64,000 bases of DNA, taken from Arthrobacter antibioticus. GTDB taxonomy: Bacteria > Actinomycetota > Actinomycetes > Actinomycetales > Micrococcaceae. The DNA is taken from NCBI RefSeq assembly GCF_030063205.1, contig NZ_JASISQ010000001.1:609152-673151 (forward strand), given 5' to 3'. The position numbers were made by a program, and so were the translations under genes. Under the pieces are notes generated by a model. The model had not been told where the DNA came from and did not search any database. It saw only the letters and a program-made list of their open reading frames with translations. Positions 1-8,232 of the stretch are shown piece after piece (positions within the stretch are counted from its first letter, which is position 1; every line of letters begins with the position of its first letter).

Positions 1-256
1 TCAATGCCGCCCCCACGCACAACATCACGGTGGTGGTGATAACGGCCACAGGTGTTGTTCGGGCCAGGATGAACAACGGGTTGCGAATCAGTACCGAACT
101 GCTGGCCAACCAGCCAACTCCAAAGGATCCCAAGAGCAACAGCAGTGAACCGGCAAATCCCTGCCACATGGCTGATGCAGCCGTGCCAGTACGGAAAGGC
201 AGTTTACTGAACAACTTGTGCTTCACCTCCGGCAGGGCCGCGCGCGTACTGGTCAA
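1..256 (-). CDS. MptB-like mannosyltransferase, N-terminal part (gene runs off the window)
   Basis: Only about 85 N-terminal codons are present; the rest lies left of position 1. The frame opens after a TAG at 260-262, and a TTG at 256 sits seven bases after an AGGAG (264-268), so I take that as the start. The peptide contains WQGFAGSLLLLLGSFGVGWL followed by IRNPL, which matches in layout the MptB-type protein at 3243-4742 (VQGFIGSLMITVGSVGVGWI, then IRNPL). MptB and MptA are membrane GT-C enzymes that extend the alpha-1,6-mannan core of lipomannan using polyprenol-phosphate mannose. The gene is divergent from the GT87 pair at 535-3178. Family assignment rests on the first two membrane segments only, so MptA versus MptB cannot be decided. 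Confidence 0.6.
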   Translation of the reverse strand, partial: MTSTRAALPEVKHKLFSKLPFRTGTAASAMWQGFAGSLLLLLGSFGVGWLASSSVLIRNPLFILARTTPVAVITTTVMLCVGAAL

Positions 257-328
257 CAACTAACTCCTGAACTTTTGCCGCCCTGAACGCAGGGCAGATT
301 GGCGTGTACATGGCCGGGCAGATCCGGG

Positions 329-388
329 GCGCAGCAAACTGCTGCGCTAATATGTAGAATGCCAAGGACTCCGTCCTTGGCATTCTAC
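329..388. repeat. Two adjacent perfect inverted repeats in a divergent intergenic region
   Basis: The 278-bp gap between divergent mannosyltransferase genes holds two hairpins. The first is GCGCAGC-aaact-GCTGCGC at 329-347. The second is a perfect 16-bp stem with a 3-base loop, arms at 354-369 and 373-388 (GTAGAATGCCAAGGAC). Both flanking genes point away, so a terminator role is not expected; an operator, a bidirectional 5' leader structure or a palindromic repeat are the alternatives. No T-tract follows either hairpin. Confidence 0.75.
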
Positions 389-534
389 CCACTTCAGCCA
401 GAGCGTTCATTGGATCACCTAGAACCCACTGTGTCGTATCGAGGCTTGGCCTGGCCCAAGCTGGAACAATACCTGAGAAGGACAGCATCATCTCCACGGA
501 TACTTTTTTTGCCGCCCTCGCCCGATTCCGGGAC

Positions 535-1887
535 GTGCTGCTTCCCGCCCGCATCCAAAACTGGGTAAAAACACCTCGCGGCATGTGGAGTGTCTTTGCT
601 GGCGTTCACATACTTTTCTTGCTGTTGGCGGGCCTGCTCTCGCTTCGGGGCGAGGCGTTCAGTGACACTTTCATTTACCGCATCTGGGCATCGGTGGACT
701 TCAACGAAAACCTTGTAACCGGCCCCAGCCCGTGGGTTTACCCAATCCTTGCCCTCCTGCCCATGGCGGTTGCGTACCTTTTTGGCGGGGGCCCGTTCCT
801 GTTCATCTGGGTCCTGCTGATCACCGCCCTGAACACCTTGGCCATTGGCAAACTCACCCGCTGGGGTAAAAACTCTCAGGCTATTCCGGCAGCCCTATGG
901 TGGATTGGTTTCACTGCTTTGTTAGCGTGGCTTGGCTTTGCCCGCGTTGACGGGTTAACAGCCCCCGTGGTCCTGATCGCCCTGTCAATCGGTGTGGCAA
1001 GCCCGTTCCTGACCTCGCTGATCCTGAGTATCGCGACGTGGACAAAAGTCTGGCCGGCCGCCGTCGTACTTGCCCTTTTCACTGTAGTGAAGCAACGCGT
1101 CCAGGTGGTCCTGGCCGGGGTACTCGTCACAGCAGTTGTTGTTGCCTTAGCGCTGGGCATGGACGCGCTGCCCAAGTTGCTGAACTTTCTGCTCGAACAA
1201 GGCGATCGTGGCATGCAGCTCGAGGCAACGTTCACCATGCCCTGGCTCTGGATGAGTGTGCTTGGGCTTGGTGGTGCGCGCATGTACATGAATCAGGACA
1301 TTAACTCGATGCAGGTCGATGGCCCGGGATCTGGGCTCATGAGCTTTTTGATGCAGCCGCTGCTTATCGCCGCCGCACTACTGGTTGCGGCCCTGATTTT
1401 CTGGGCCCTGCATACAGGTAAGCGCAATGGTGGGGCCGATCGCACGGCGCTCCTGCTCTTTGGCTCCCTGGCACTTGTCACAGCCTTTGTGGTGTTCAAC
1501 AAGGTGGGCTCGCCGCAGTTCATGGTGTGGCTGGCACCTGCGGTGGCTGTTGGTCTGTCCTATCAGTGGAAGGCCTGGCGCGTCCCCGCCACCATGCTCA
1601 TCGGCGTCGCGGTGCTGACATTCCTTGTCTACCCACTCTTTTACGACGCACTCTCCCACAACAACCCCGCCATGGCCGCCGTTCTGACCTTACGTAACCT
1701 CCTGCTGGTGGTCTTGTTTGTGTGGAGTGTGCGCCAACTCTTCCTCATGGGCAAGAACCCTTCACTGATTCCTCGGCACGACGCCGTTGCCTCCTTAGCG
1801 GCCAGCTCGGCCCCCGCCGGGGCTACTTCTGCTGCGGCCGCTAGTCCCGCCGGGGCTACCGAGTCCCCGCTGACCAAGGAGCCCTGA
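535..1887 (+). CDS. GT87 (DUF2029-type) membrane mannosyltransferase, copy 1
   Basis: A 450-aa polytopic membrane protein. GT87 enzymes are GT-C glycosyltransferases that take mannose from polyprenol-phosphate mannose on the outer face of the membrane. Visible marks are an early extracytoplasmic acidic segment (FSDTFIYR near residue 43), SPWVYP, WTKVWPAAV and VFNKVGSPQF near the C-terminus. The C-terminal 35 residues are Ala/Ser-rich and cytoplasmic-looking. A near-identical layout recurs in the next gene, 28 bp downstream. The GTG at 535 has no clear ribosome binding site, and the frame stays open upstream, so the start is uncertain. With the MptB-type neighbours, a role in lipomannan or related cell-envelope mannan synthesis is inferred; the acceptor is unknown. 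Confidence 0.75.
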   Translation: MLLPARIQNWVKTPRGMWSVFAGVHILFLLLAGLLSLRGEAFSDTFIYRIWASVDFNENLVTGPSPWVYPILALLPMAVAYLFGGGPFLFIWVLLITALNTLAIGKLTRWGKNSQAIPAALWWIGFTALLAWLGFARVDGLTAPVVLIALSIGVASPFLTSLILSIATWTKVWPAAVVLALFTVVKQRVQVVLAGVLVTAVVVALALGMDALPKLLNFLLEQGDRGMQLEATFTMPWLWMSVLGLGGARMYMNQDINSMQVDGPGSGLMSFLMQPLLIAAALLVAALIFWALHTGKRNGGADRTALLLFGSLALVTAFVVFNKVGSPQFMVWLAPAVAVGLSYQWKAWRVPATMLIGVAVLTFLVYPLFYDALSHNNPAMAAVLTLRNLLLVVLFVWSVRQLFLMGKNPSLIPRHDAVASLAASSAPAGATSAAAASPAGATESPLTKEP

Positions 1888-1915
1888 CATTTCAGCTCCT
1901 TTCTCCGACCGGGTC

Positions 1916-3178
1916 TTGGAACGGGCCATCACTATCCGCACAAGATTCATCTCCCCGCAGGTACTGGCATGGTTCCGCACACTCGCTAGCGTGTGGTGGG
2001 GATTCGCCGCCGTTCATCTTTTCTTCCTGCTCTGGATGATGAGCTTCATTGTCCACGGCGATACTTTCAGTGACACCCAGCAGTACCGCCAGTGGGCGCT
2101 TCTTGGCTATAACCCAGAGGTTTTAGGTGATGCGATCAGTCCGTGGGTGTACCCGCTACTGGCACAGCTGCCGATCTTTGCCGCCAACGTGTTTGGCCCC
2201 TCGCTGTACCTCCTTGGCTGGACGCTGATCATCACAGTTCTCAACGCCGTGGGCCTGTATTTCTTGACCCGTGGCTCGCGGTCCCGGAGCGGGATAGCAC
2301 CGGCCTGGTTTTGGCTGTTCTTCACCATGTTCATGGGCTTTCTCAGCTTTGCCCGTGTAGAAGGCATCACCACCTCATTTGTTCTGGTTGCCCTCCTGTA
2401 CGCAGTTCAGCGCCCTGTTATCGCAGGGCTGCTCCTCTCCGTAGCCACGTGGATCAAGGTGTGGCCGGCTGCCGTTATTGCTCCCTTGCTCATTGCCAGC
2501 ACCAAACGGGTTCAGGTGTTGGTGACAGGCATTTTTGTCAGTGTGGCGGTGGCGGCCTTTGCCGTACTGACCGGGGCTGGTTCTCACCTGTTGGATTTTG
2601 CCATCAATCAGGGCGATAGAGGCATGCAGTTGGAAGCCACTTTCTCCACCCCATGGGTGTGGATGAGTGTGTTTAATGTGGGCGGATCCAAAATCGCGGA
2701 CAATTTGGCCATTAACTCCACCGAGGTTTACGGCCCGGGAGCGGAAGTTGCAGCCTGGTTAATGCAGCCGCTGTTGATCATGGCCGCCCTAACCGGTGCG
2801 GTGGTGATGATCTGGGCTCTAAGGCGAGGTGCCCAGCGCCACGAACTACTTCTTGAAGGATCACTGTTGATGGTCACGGCATTCATAGTGTTCAACAAAG
2901 TTGGTTCACCGCAGTTCATCATCTGGCTGCTGCCTGTTGTGGTGGCCGGACTAGTTCACGATTGGGACAGGTGGAAGGTTCCTGCCACTCTTTTGATGGG
3001 TATAGCGTTCACCACATTCATTATTTATCCGTTGTTCTACACACCCTTGATCCATGCAAACCCCATCATGGCTGCGGTGCTAACAAGCCGGAACGTACTG
3101 CTTGTGACACTTTTACTCTGGGCTGCCAAACGCACGGTTGAGCTGGGCCGCAACGCGATCCCCCACCCGCCGAGCTAA
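1916..3178 (+). CDS. GT87 (DUF2029-type) membrane mannosyltransferase, copy 2
   Basis: A 420-aa paralogue of the preceding gene. Shared blocks are FSDTQQYR, SPWVYPLLAQLP, WIKVWPAAV, NQGDRGMQLEATFSTPWVWM and VFNKVGSPQF, so the pair arose by tandem duplication. It lacks the Ala/Ser-rich tail of copy 1. The start is a TTG at 1916, 28 bp after the upstream stop, which fits co-transcription; no strong ribosome binding site is visible. Expected function is GT-C mannosyl transfer to a lipoglycan. It is convergent with the MptB-type gene at 3243. Assignment to GT87 is by conserved layout; exact linkage is not predictable. Confidence 0.75.
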   Translation: MERAITIRTRFISPQVLAWFRTLASVWWGFAAVHLFFLLWMMSFIVHGDTFSDTQQYRQWALLGYNPEVLGDAISPWVYPLLAQLPIFAANVFGPSLYLLGWTLIITVLNAVGLYFLTRGSRSRSGIAPAWFWLFFTMFMGFLSFARVEGITTSFVLVALLYAVQRPVIAGLLLSVATWIKVWPAAVIAPLLIASTKRVQVLVTGIFVSVAVAAFAVLTGAGSHLLDFAINQGDRGMQLEATFSTPWVWMSVFNVGGSKIADNLAINSTEVYGPGAEVAAWLMQPLLIMAALTGAVVMIWALRRGAQRHELLLEGSLLMVTAFIVFNKVGSPQFIIWLLPVVVAGLVHDWDRWKVPATLLMGIAFTTFIIYPLFYTPLIHANPIMAAVLTSRNVLLVTLLLWAAKRTVELGRNAIPHPPS

Positions 3179-3242
3179 CGAACCCGGAGCGGGTCCTGCC
3201 CTGATGCTAGGCACGGACCGAGTTTGACCGGCTGATTCACCA

Positions 3243-4742
3243 TCACACCAGCTGCTTCGAGTCAGCCTCGCGTGCGAACAGCAGCCTACGAGTGTGGACA
3301 TCCACAACCAGTAGGTAAATGACCACCACCCACGCAACGGTGATGGAAAGCACCTCTGAATCGATCGGAAGTTGCACAAAATTCCATACAAAAAGCTGGT
3401 CTTGGGCACCAAACACCACGAAGAACGCAATCACCACATAACAAACCTTCGTTTGCCAGTTATTACGGATCCCTGTCACGGCTAGAAACGGCAGGAACCA
3501 CAAAATGTACCAAGGTTGGATGATCGGGGCCAAAAGTACCACGGCGGCAAACGCCAGCCCCATCCGGCGGACAGCCTTTCGCGGGTCTCCAAAGAGCACT
3601 AACCAAGCCGCGATCCCAATGCTGGCAATTTTCAACACGGTTCGGAAGCCATCTCCTATGACCGCTCCGTTAAGACCCACCGTATTGGCGGCCAGTTCTA
3701 CCACCTGCCCACCGAAGCCCGAGGGCGAATAACCCGTGTAACCGGGCACGGTATCAGTGAGTGCCCAAGTCCAACCCAACCCCAAATTCTGTGGAATACC
3801 CATGAGCCACAAGAGAAGCAGACTCAACGAGGCAGTCCCGGCCCAGTAGAGGAAGCGCCTTCCCCAACCGGCAGCCTGCCCCGCCCACAACAAACCAATG
3901 AATGGCAACAGAACAATCGTGATTGGTTTTACGGCTATGGAAGCCGTCACAAGCACAACTCCCAGCAGTCCCCGCTTGGTAGCGGCGAAGTAGGTCCCTG
4001 CCACCGCCAGGCCAAGCATCAGGGAATCGTTGTGTGCACTGGCGATAAACGAGAGCAGAAATAACGGATTCGCCACAGAAATCCACAGTGCCCTGGCACC
4101 GTCGATGCCATGAAGGCGTGCAAGTTTAGGCACATAGAGAACACACAATGCCACCCCCACGCAGGCGATCACGCGGAAGAGCAGGACGGAAAAGTCAGGT
4201 TGCCCCCCGGTCAGGGCAACAACGCCTCGGCTCAGCCACAGGATAACTGGTCCGTATGGTGTCCGGTTCTCAGCCCATGAGGGATCCGTGCCAAGCATGA
4301 ACCAGTTACTCAAGGATGAAATCCCTGAAGTATAGGGGTCCAGTCCCTCTGCCATGAGCCGGCCTTGGCCTGTATAGGCGTAGACGTCGCGGGAGAAGAT
4401 AGGGACGGCTAGAACAAGTGGCGCTCCCCAAGCGATGATGGCAATCACCACGGTACGCAGCGAACCCGGCCCCCACTTGCAAAGTCGCTGCCCGAGCCGC
4501 AGCCAAGACCGCAGCAGGACCATGGCGCCAAGAGTCAGTAAAATTGTTGAGGTAATGACCCCGGCACCCTCGGTACGCATTGCTATCACCAGAGGATTGC
4601 GAATCATCGGGGAGCCGTTTGCGATCCAGCCCACCCCTACAGAGCCGACCGTGATCATGAGAGAACCAATGAATCCTTGCACTACGGCAATCCACGATCG
4701 ATGCAAGGCAACATCGTTCTCCACGGCAGGCGAGGCTGTCAT
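3243..4742 (-). CDS. mptB: Polyprenol-phosphate-mannose-dependent alpha-1,6-mannosyltransferase (MptB family)
   Basis: A 499-aa multi-pass membrane protein of the MptB/DUF2029-related GT-C class. The first extracytoplasmic loop carries SRDVYAYTGQGRLMAEGLDPY-like sequence (SRDVYAYTGQG then GLDPY), where the Asp is the expected catalytic/metal-binding acid of GT-C enzymes. TPYGPVILWLS and QPWYILWFLPF are further family blocks. In mycobacteria and corynebacteria MptB starts the alpha-1,6-mannan backbone of lipomannan. I chose the ATG at 4742 because GGAG lies seven bases upstream; an in-frame TTG at 4781 is possible. The gene ends convergently with the GT87 pair. Other MptB-like sequence begins at 256, so the cluster encodes at least two such enzymes. 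Confidence 0.85.
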   Translation of the reverse strand: MTASPAVENDVALHRSWIAVVQGFIGSLMITVGSVGVGWIANGSPMIRNPLVIAMRTEGAGVITSTILLTLGAMVLLRSWLRLGQRLCKWGPGSLRTVVIAIIAWGAPLVLAVPIFSRDVYAYTGQGRLMAEGLDPYTSGISSLSNWFMLGTDPSWAENRTPYGPVILWLSRGVVALTGGQPDFSVLLFRVIACVGVALCVLYVPKLARLHGIDGARALWISVANPLFLLSFIASAHNDSLMLGLAVAGTYFAATKRGLLGVVLVTASIAVKPITIVLLPFIGLLWAGQAAGWGRRFLYWAGTASLSLLLLWLMGIPQNLGLGWTWALTDTVPGYTGYSPSGFGGQVVELAANTVGLNGAVIGDGFRTVLKIASIGIAAWLVLFGDPRKAVRRMGLAFAAVVLLAPIIQPWYILWFLPFLAVTGIRNNWQTKVCYVVIAFFVVFGAQDQLFVWNFVQLPIDSEVLSITVAWVVVIYLLVVDVHTRRLLFAREADSKQLV

Positions 4743-4849
4743 CTCAAGTCTCCAGCCGTCGTCGTAAGTTTCCTGCAACAAAATATTGGGCGGTATCGGA
4801 ACCGCTGGAGTAGATTTTACCGCACGCGGCCACGGCAGCGCAGTTCCGG

Positions 4850-4855
4850 TACATT
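4850..4855 (+). promoter_or_regulatory. -10 box placing the transcript start at the orn start codon (leaderless)
   Basis: TACATT (TANNNT form) ends six bases before the GTG start of orn at 4862. That spacing puts transcription initiation on the start codon, so a leaderless mRNA is predicted. The GGGGAG between box and GTG abuts the start codon directly and would be badly spaced as a Shine-Dalgarno site. No convincing -35 is visible. Confidence 0.5.
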
Positions 4856-4861
4856 GGGGAG

Positions 4862-5458
4862 GTGGCTATTACTAATGAACGCATTGTGTGGATTGACTGT
4901 GAGATGACGGGTTTGGATGCCGTCAATGACGCCTTGATTGAGGTGGCAGCGCTCGTGACGGACTCCGAACTGAATATTTTGGGCGAGGGTGTTGACGTCG
5001 TCATCAAGCCCAGCGAGGAGGCTTTGGCGCAGATGGGTGACTTTGTCCGCAACATGCACACCACCTCGAAGCTGCTGGAGGAACTGGCCGGCGGCACCAC
5101 TATGGAGGACGCCCAAGCACAGGTACTCGCATACATTCGCAAGCACGTCCCCGTGGCCAACAAGGCTCCCCTCGCCGGAAATTCCATTGGCACTGACAAA
5201 GTGTTCCTTGCCCGTGACATGCCCGAACTCGTGGAGCATCTGCACTACCGCGTCATTGACGTCTCCACCATTAAAGAGCTCTCCCGCCGTTGGTACCCTC
5301 GCGCCTACTTCCAATCACCGGCAAAAACTGGTGGGCACCGCGCGCTGGGCGACATCATGGACAGTATCAAGGAACTCAAGTACTACAGGGAAGCAGTATT
5401 TGTCCCTGCTCCAGGTCCGGATTCCGCCACAGCCAAGAACATTTCAGCGGCTCTCTAA
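4862..5458 (+). CDS. orn: Oligoribonuclease
   Basis: A 198-aa DEDDh 3'-5' exoribonuclease that degrades di- to oligoribonucleotides, the last step of mRNA turnover. The first acidic motif is WIDCEMTGLD (residues 11-20), the second acidic residue lies in the AGNSIGTDKVFLARDMPEL region, and HRALGDIMDSI supplies the final His and Asp. Length is normal for the family. GTG is the only suitable start; the ATG a few bases later is out of frame. A -10 box six bases upstream suggests a leaderless transcript. It is divergent from the MptB gene and followed by tRNA-His. Confidence 0.95.
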   Translation: MAITNERIVWIDCEMTGLDAVNDALIEVAALVTDSELNILGEGVDVVIKPSEEALAQMGDFVRNMHTTSKLLEELAGGTTMEDAQAQVLAYIRKHVPVANKAPLAGNSIGTDKVFLARDMPELVEHLHYRVIDVSTIKELSRRWYPRAYFQSPAKTGGHRALGDIMDSIKELKYYREAVFVPAPGPDSATAKNISAAL

Positions 5459-5552
5459 CCCTCCTTGTGAACTTGTAAAATTCTCACAACACAATTTCCG
5501 CCGCCAAAATGCGATTTAACTCACAGAAAAGTCAAAAAGAGCCGCTTTGGTC

Positions 5553-5579
5553 TTGGCAACCTTTTTGATCGGGTAGACT
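5553..5579 (+). promoter_or_regulatory. Candidate promoter for tRNA-His
   Basis: TTGGCA at 5553-5558 and TAGACT at 5574-5579 are separated by 15 bases, 64 bp upstream of the tRNA. The spacing is shorter than the 17-base optimum, so this is tentative. Confidence 0.35.
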
Positions 5580-5643
5580 AGTCGTCGTTGCCATAAGCGC
5601 GGAAGACATCGAATAGATGTATTTCTGCACTTCGGCGGACATG

Positions 5644-5716
5644 GTGGGATTAGCTCAGTTGGCAGAGCGCCTGGTTGTGGTCCAGGAGGTCGCGGGTTCA
5701 ACCCCCGTATCTCACC
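5644..5716 (+). tRNA. tRNA-His(GTG)
   Basis: A complete cloverleaf. Acceptor GTGGGAT pairs with ATCTCAC, the D arm is GCTC/GAGC, the anticodon arm is CCTGG-TTGTGGT-CCAGG with anticodon GTG, and the T arm is GCGGG-TTCAACC-CCCGT. The discriminator at 5716 is C, and a G precedes the acceptor at 5643; the G-1:C73 pair is the identity element of tRNA-His. The 3' CCA is not encoded. Confidence 0.97.
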
Positions 5717-5722
5717 CCGAGT

Positions 5723-5773
5723 GTGATTCACAGGAATCACGAAACACCCCGGTCAATTGATCGGGGTGTTTTT
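5723..5773 (+). terminator. Tandem hairpins ending tRNA-His transcription
   Basis: A hairpin GTGATTC-acag-GAATCAC (5723-5740) is followed by AACACCCCG (5743-5751) paired with CGGGGTGTT (5762-5770), then a T-run. The second is a standard intrinsic terminator. Confidence 0.85.
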
Positions 5774-5870
5774 CATTCTCTCCCTTGCGTTGCCCCGGTG
5801 TCCGCACCTCCCGAATTTTGAACCACATAGTAAAATCTGATCTGATTTCCAGCCTGAAAAGGAAGCTGTC

Positions 5871-6443
5871 ATGACCATCCTGCCCGTGACCATCTTGGGT
5901 GAACCCGTTCTCCACCGCCGCGCTGATGAGGTTAAGACCTTTGACGAAGACCTCAAATCCCTTGTCGCAGATATGTATGAAACCATGGCGGCGGCCAACG
6001 GTGTTGGTCTGGCAGCACCGCAAATAGGAGTCGGTCTGCGGATCTTCACCTACAAGATGGAGAACGACGACGACGTCCCCTCCCTTGGGGTTGTGGTGAA
6101 TCCAACGCTGACAGTGGGTAAGATCTCTGGGAACGCTCCGGATCCTGAAGAAGAAGTTGAAGGCTGCCTGTCAGTACCCGGCATTGACTTTCCACTCAAA
6201 CGAGCCGAGTGGGTGCGTGTGCGCGGATTCGATGTAGATGGCAACCCCTTGGATTTTGAAGCCACGGGTTGGTTTGCCCGTTGCATGCAGCATGAATATG
6301 ACCACCTTGACGGCAAGCTCTACGTTGACAGGCTCAATGCACGTTTTTCCAAGAAAGCCAGGCGCTCCGCAAAGAGCAACGGTTGGGGCGTGCCTCATCT
6401 GACCTGGATGCCAGGGGTTGACCCGGACCCTTTCGGGCACTAA
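5871..6443 (+). CDS. def: Peptide deformylase
   Basis: A 190-aa metalloprotease that removes the N-formyl group from nascent proteins. All three family motifs are present: GVGLAAPQIG, EGCLSVPG (metal-ligand Cys) and QHEYDHLDG (two metal-ligand His and the catalytic Glu). The ATG has AAAGGAAG upstream. A C-terminal extension after the HEYDH motif of about 35 residues, rich in Arg/Lys and then Pro/Asp, is typical of actinobacterial forms. It lies between tRNA-His and the sugar transporter and appears to be monocistronic. Confidence 0.96.
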   Translation: MTILPVTILGEPVLHRRADEVKTFDEDLKSLVADMYETMAAANGVGLAAPQIGVGLRIFTYKMENDDDVPSLGVVVNPTLTVGKISGNAPDPEEEVEGCLSVPGIDFPLKRAEWVRVRGFDVDGNPLDFEATGWFARCMQHEYDHLDGKLYVDRLNARFSKKARRSAKSNGWGVPHLTWMPGVDPDPFGH

Positions 6444-6492
6444 TCCATTCCGGGCTCCGCTCCGGGCACTACTCCGCGCCAGCACCAATCCA

Positions 6493-6520
6493 CTCCGGCT
6501 CCGGCTCCGGCTCCGGCTCC
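6493..6520. repeat. Short tandem repeat, unit CTCCGG
   Basis: Nearly five head-to-tail copies of the 6-base unit CTCCGG in the spacer between def and the MFS transporter. Looser GGCTCCG/GCTCCGGGC copies occur just upstream. A replication-slippage repeat; no function is apparent. Confidence 0.8.
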
Positions 6521-6683
6521 GATGATGCTGGCGATGCGATGTTGTGAGTGGTTTCTCACGTGGAGTTTTCTGCGCAATATTACTGCGGAGCCAGCCTGCA
6601 TGGAGTAGCTTGGGCATACAGAAAGTATGTAAATTTTTACTCCGGCCGCTTCTTTCTTTACGACGTGGCCGCAAAGGGGAACA

Positions 6684-8129
6684 ATGTCCGACTCAAGCAC
6701 GACCAACCCAGCCCCGACAGGGATTCCCCGCAAAGTCATAGGCCTTGCAGTGGCCGGTGCCGTAGGCGGATTCCTGTTTGGCTTTGATTCCTCAGTAGTC
6801 AACGGCGCGGTAGACGCCATCCAGGGCCAGTTTGTTCTAGGGGACGCCCTGACCGGCTTCGCCGTAGCTGTTGCTCTTTTGGGCTGCGCGGTTGGCGCCT
6901 ACATGGCCGGAAAAATTGCGGACGCCAAGGGGCGCATCCCGGCCATGAAGCTCGGTGGCCTCCTCTTCTTCGTCAGTGCTTTGGGTACCGGTTTCGCGTT
7001 CAGCGTCTACGACTTGATTTTCTGGCGGCTCGTGGGCGGTCTCGGTATTGGGCTGGCCTCCGTTATTGCTCCTGCCTACATTTCCGAAATTTCACCACGC
7101 AAACACCGCGGACGTTTGGCTTCGTTGCAGCAGCTGGCTATCACGACAGGTATTTTTGCGGCACTTCTTTCCGATGCTTTGTTTGCAAATGCCGCCGGAG
7201 GCGCCGCCCAGACGCTGTGGTTTGGTTTGCCTGCTTGGCGTTGGATGTTCCTGGCCGCAGCAGTTCCGGCCGTGGCGTACTTCCTAATCGCTCTGGTACT
7301 GCCTGAATCCCCTCGCTTCCTTGTACTGCAAGGAAAAGAAGAGGAAGCCGCAAAGGTTTTCAAAACCATTGCCCCGCATGAGGACACCGAACGCAGCATC
7401 CGCGAAATTAAAGAGGCTGTTAAGGAAGATTCGCTTTCCGCTAAGAAAGGTTCCCTGCGTGGGAAACGCTTTGGTTTGATGCCCGTGGTGTGGATTGGCA
7501 TCATCCTCTCCATGCTCCAACAATTTGTGGGCATCAACGTCATCTTCTATTACTCCACAACTCTGTGGCAGGCGGTGGGATTCCAGGAGAAGGATTCACT
7601 GACTATCTCGGTGGTAACGGCGATCGTGAACATTCTTGTGACACTCGTCGCCATTGCTCTCGTGGACAGAATCGGTAGGCGTCCCATCCTGCTGACAGGG
7701 TCCATTGGTATGGCACTGTCCTTGGGCACCATGGCACTGGCTTTTGCCAATGCCACTGGCTCAGGTTCCGACATCAGTTTGCCCGGCTCCTGGGGACCTG
7801 TAGCGCTGGTTGCTGCCAACATCTTTGTGGTTAGTTTCGGCGCCTCGTGGGGACCGCTTGTCTGGGTCCTTCTGGGCGAGATCTTCCCTTCTCGCATCCG
7901 GGCCCGCGCGCTTGGGCTGGCAGCCGCAGCTCAGTGGATTGCCAACTTCATCATCACCTTGACGTTCCCCTCCATGGCTTCGGCTTCACTGCCGCTGACC
8001 TACGGAATCTACGCATTGTTCGCGGTGGGATCGTTCTTCTTTGTGATGTTCAAGATCCCGGAAACCAACGGCATGTCCTTGGAGCAGGCGGACACCCTGT
8101 TCGTAAAGAAGCCCAAGGCCGCCAAATAA
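6684..8129 (+). CDS. Sugar porter family MFS transporter
   Basis: A 481-aa 12-helix sugar:H+ symporter. N-terminal GFLFGFDSSVVNGA, the loop motif after TM2 (GKIADAKGRIP), PAYISEISPRKHRGRL in the first half, PESPRFL before the central loop, QQFVGINVIFYYSTTLW in TM7, and PETNG near the C-terminus are all standard for the family that includes XylE, GalP and GLUT. The start follows AAAGGGGAACA. The substrate cannot be told from sequence; a pentose, hexose or polyol is likely. It is followed by a 27-bp inverted repeat. Confidence 0.92.
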   Translation: MSDSSTTNPAPTGIPRKVIGLAVAGAVGGFLFGFDSSVVNGAVDAIQGQFVLGDALTGFAVAVALLGCAVGAYMAGKIADAKGRIPAMKLGGLLFFVSALGTGFAFSVYDLIFWRLVGGLGIGLASVIAPAYISEISPRKHRGRLASLQQLAITTGIFAALLSDALFANAAGGAAQTLWFGLPAWRWMFLAAAVPAVAYFLIALVLPESPRFLVLQGKEEEAAKVFKTIAPHEDTERSIREIKEAVKEDSLSAKKGSLRGKRFGLMPVVWIGIILSMLQQFVGINVIFYYSTTLWQAVGFQEKDSLTISVVTAIVNILVTLVAIALVDRIGRRPILLTGSIGMALSLGTMALAFANATGSGSDISLPGSWGPVALVAANIFVVSFGASWGPLVWVLLGEIFPSRIRARALGLAAAAQWIANFIITLTFPSMASASLPLTYGIYALFAVGSFFFVMFKIPETNGMSLEQADTLFVKKPKAAK

Positions 8130-8141
8130 CCACCTCTTTAG

Positions 8142-8205
8142 GTTGAGGTTGGAGGTGATGACACCCCGGAGGAATGAACGGGGTGTCATCACCTCCAACC
8201 TCAAC
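8142..8205. repeat. 27-bp perfect inverted repeat (long hairpin, copy A)
   Basis: Arms at 8142-8168 and 8179-8205 are perfectly complementary over 27 bases around a 10-base loop. It follows the sugar transporter and could terminate it, but no T-tract follows. The outer arm sequence (GAGGTTGGAGGTGATGAC) recurs with three transitions in the inverted repeat at 23667-23731, so the two are related copies rather than unrelated terminators. Confidence 0.9.
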
Positions 8206-8232
8206 TGCGGTGGTGTTCGGTAGGCTGGGAAA

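Noticed and set aside
30-263. A 77-codon plus-strand open frame at the window start
   Set aside because: It is antisense to the MptB-like N-terminus, whose minus-strand translation matches the protein at 3243-4742.
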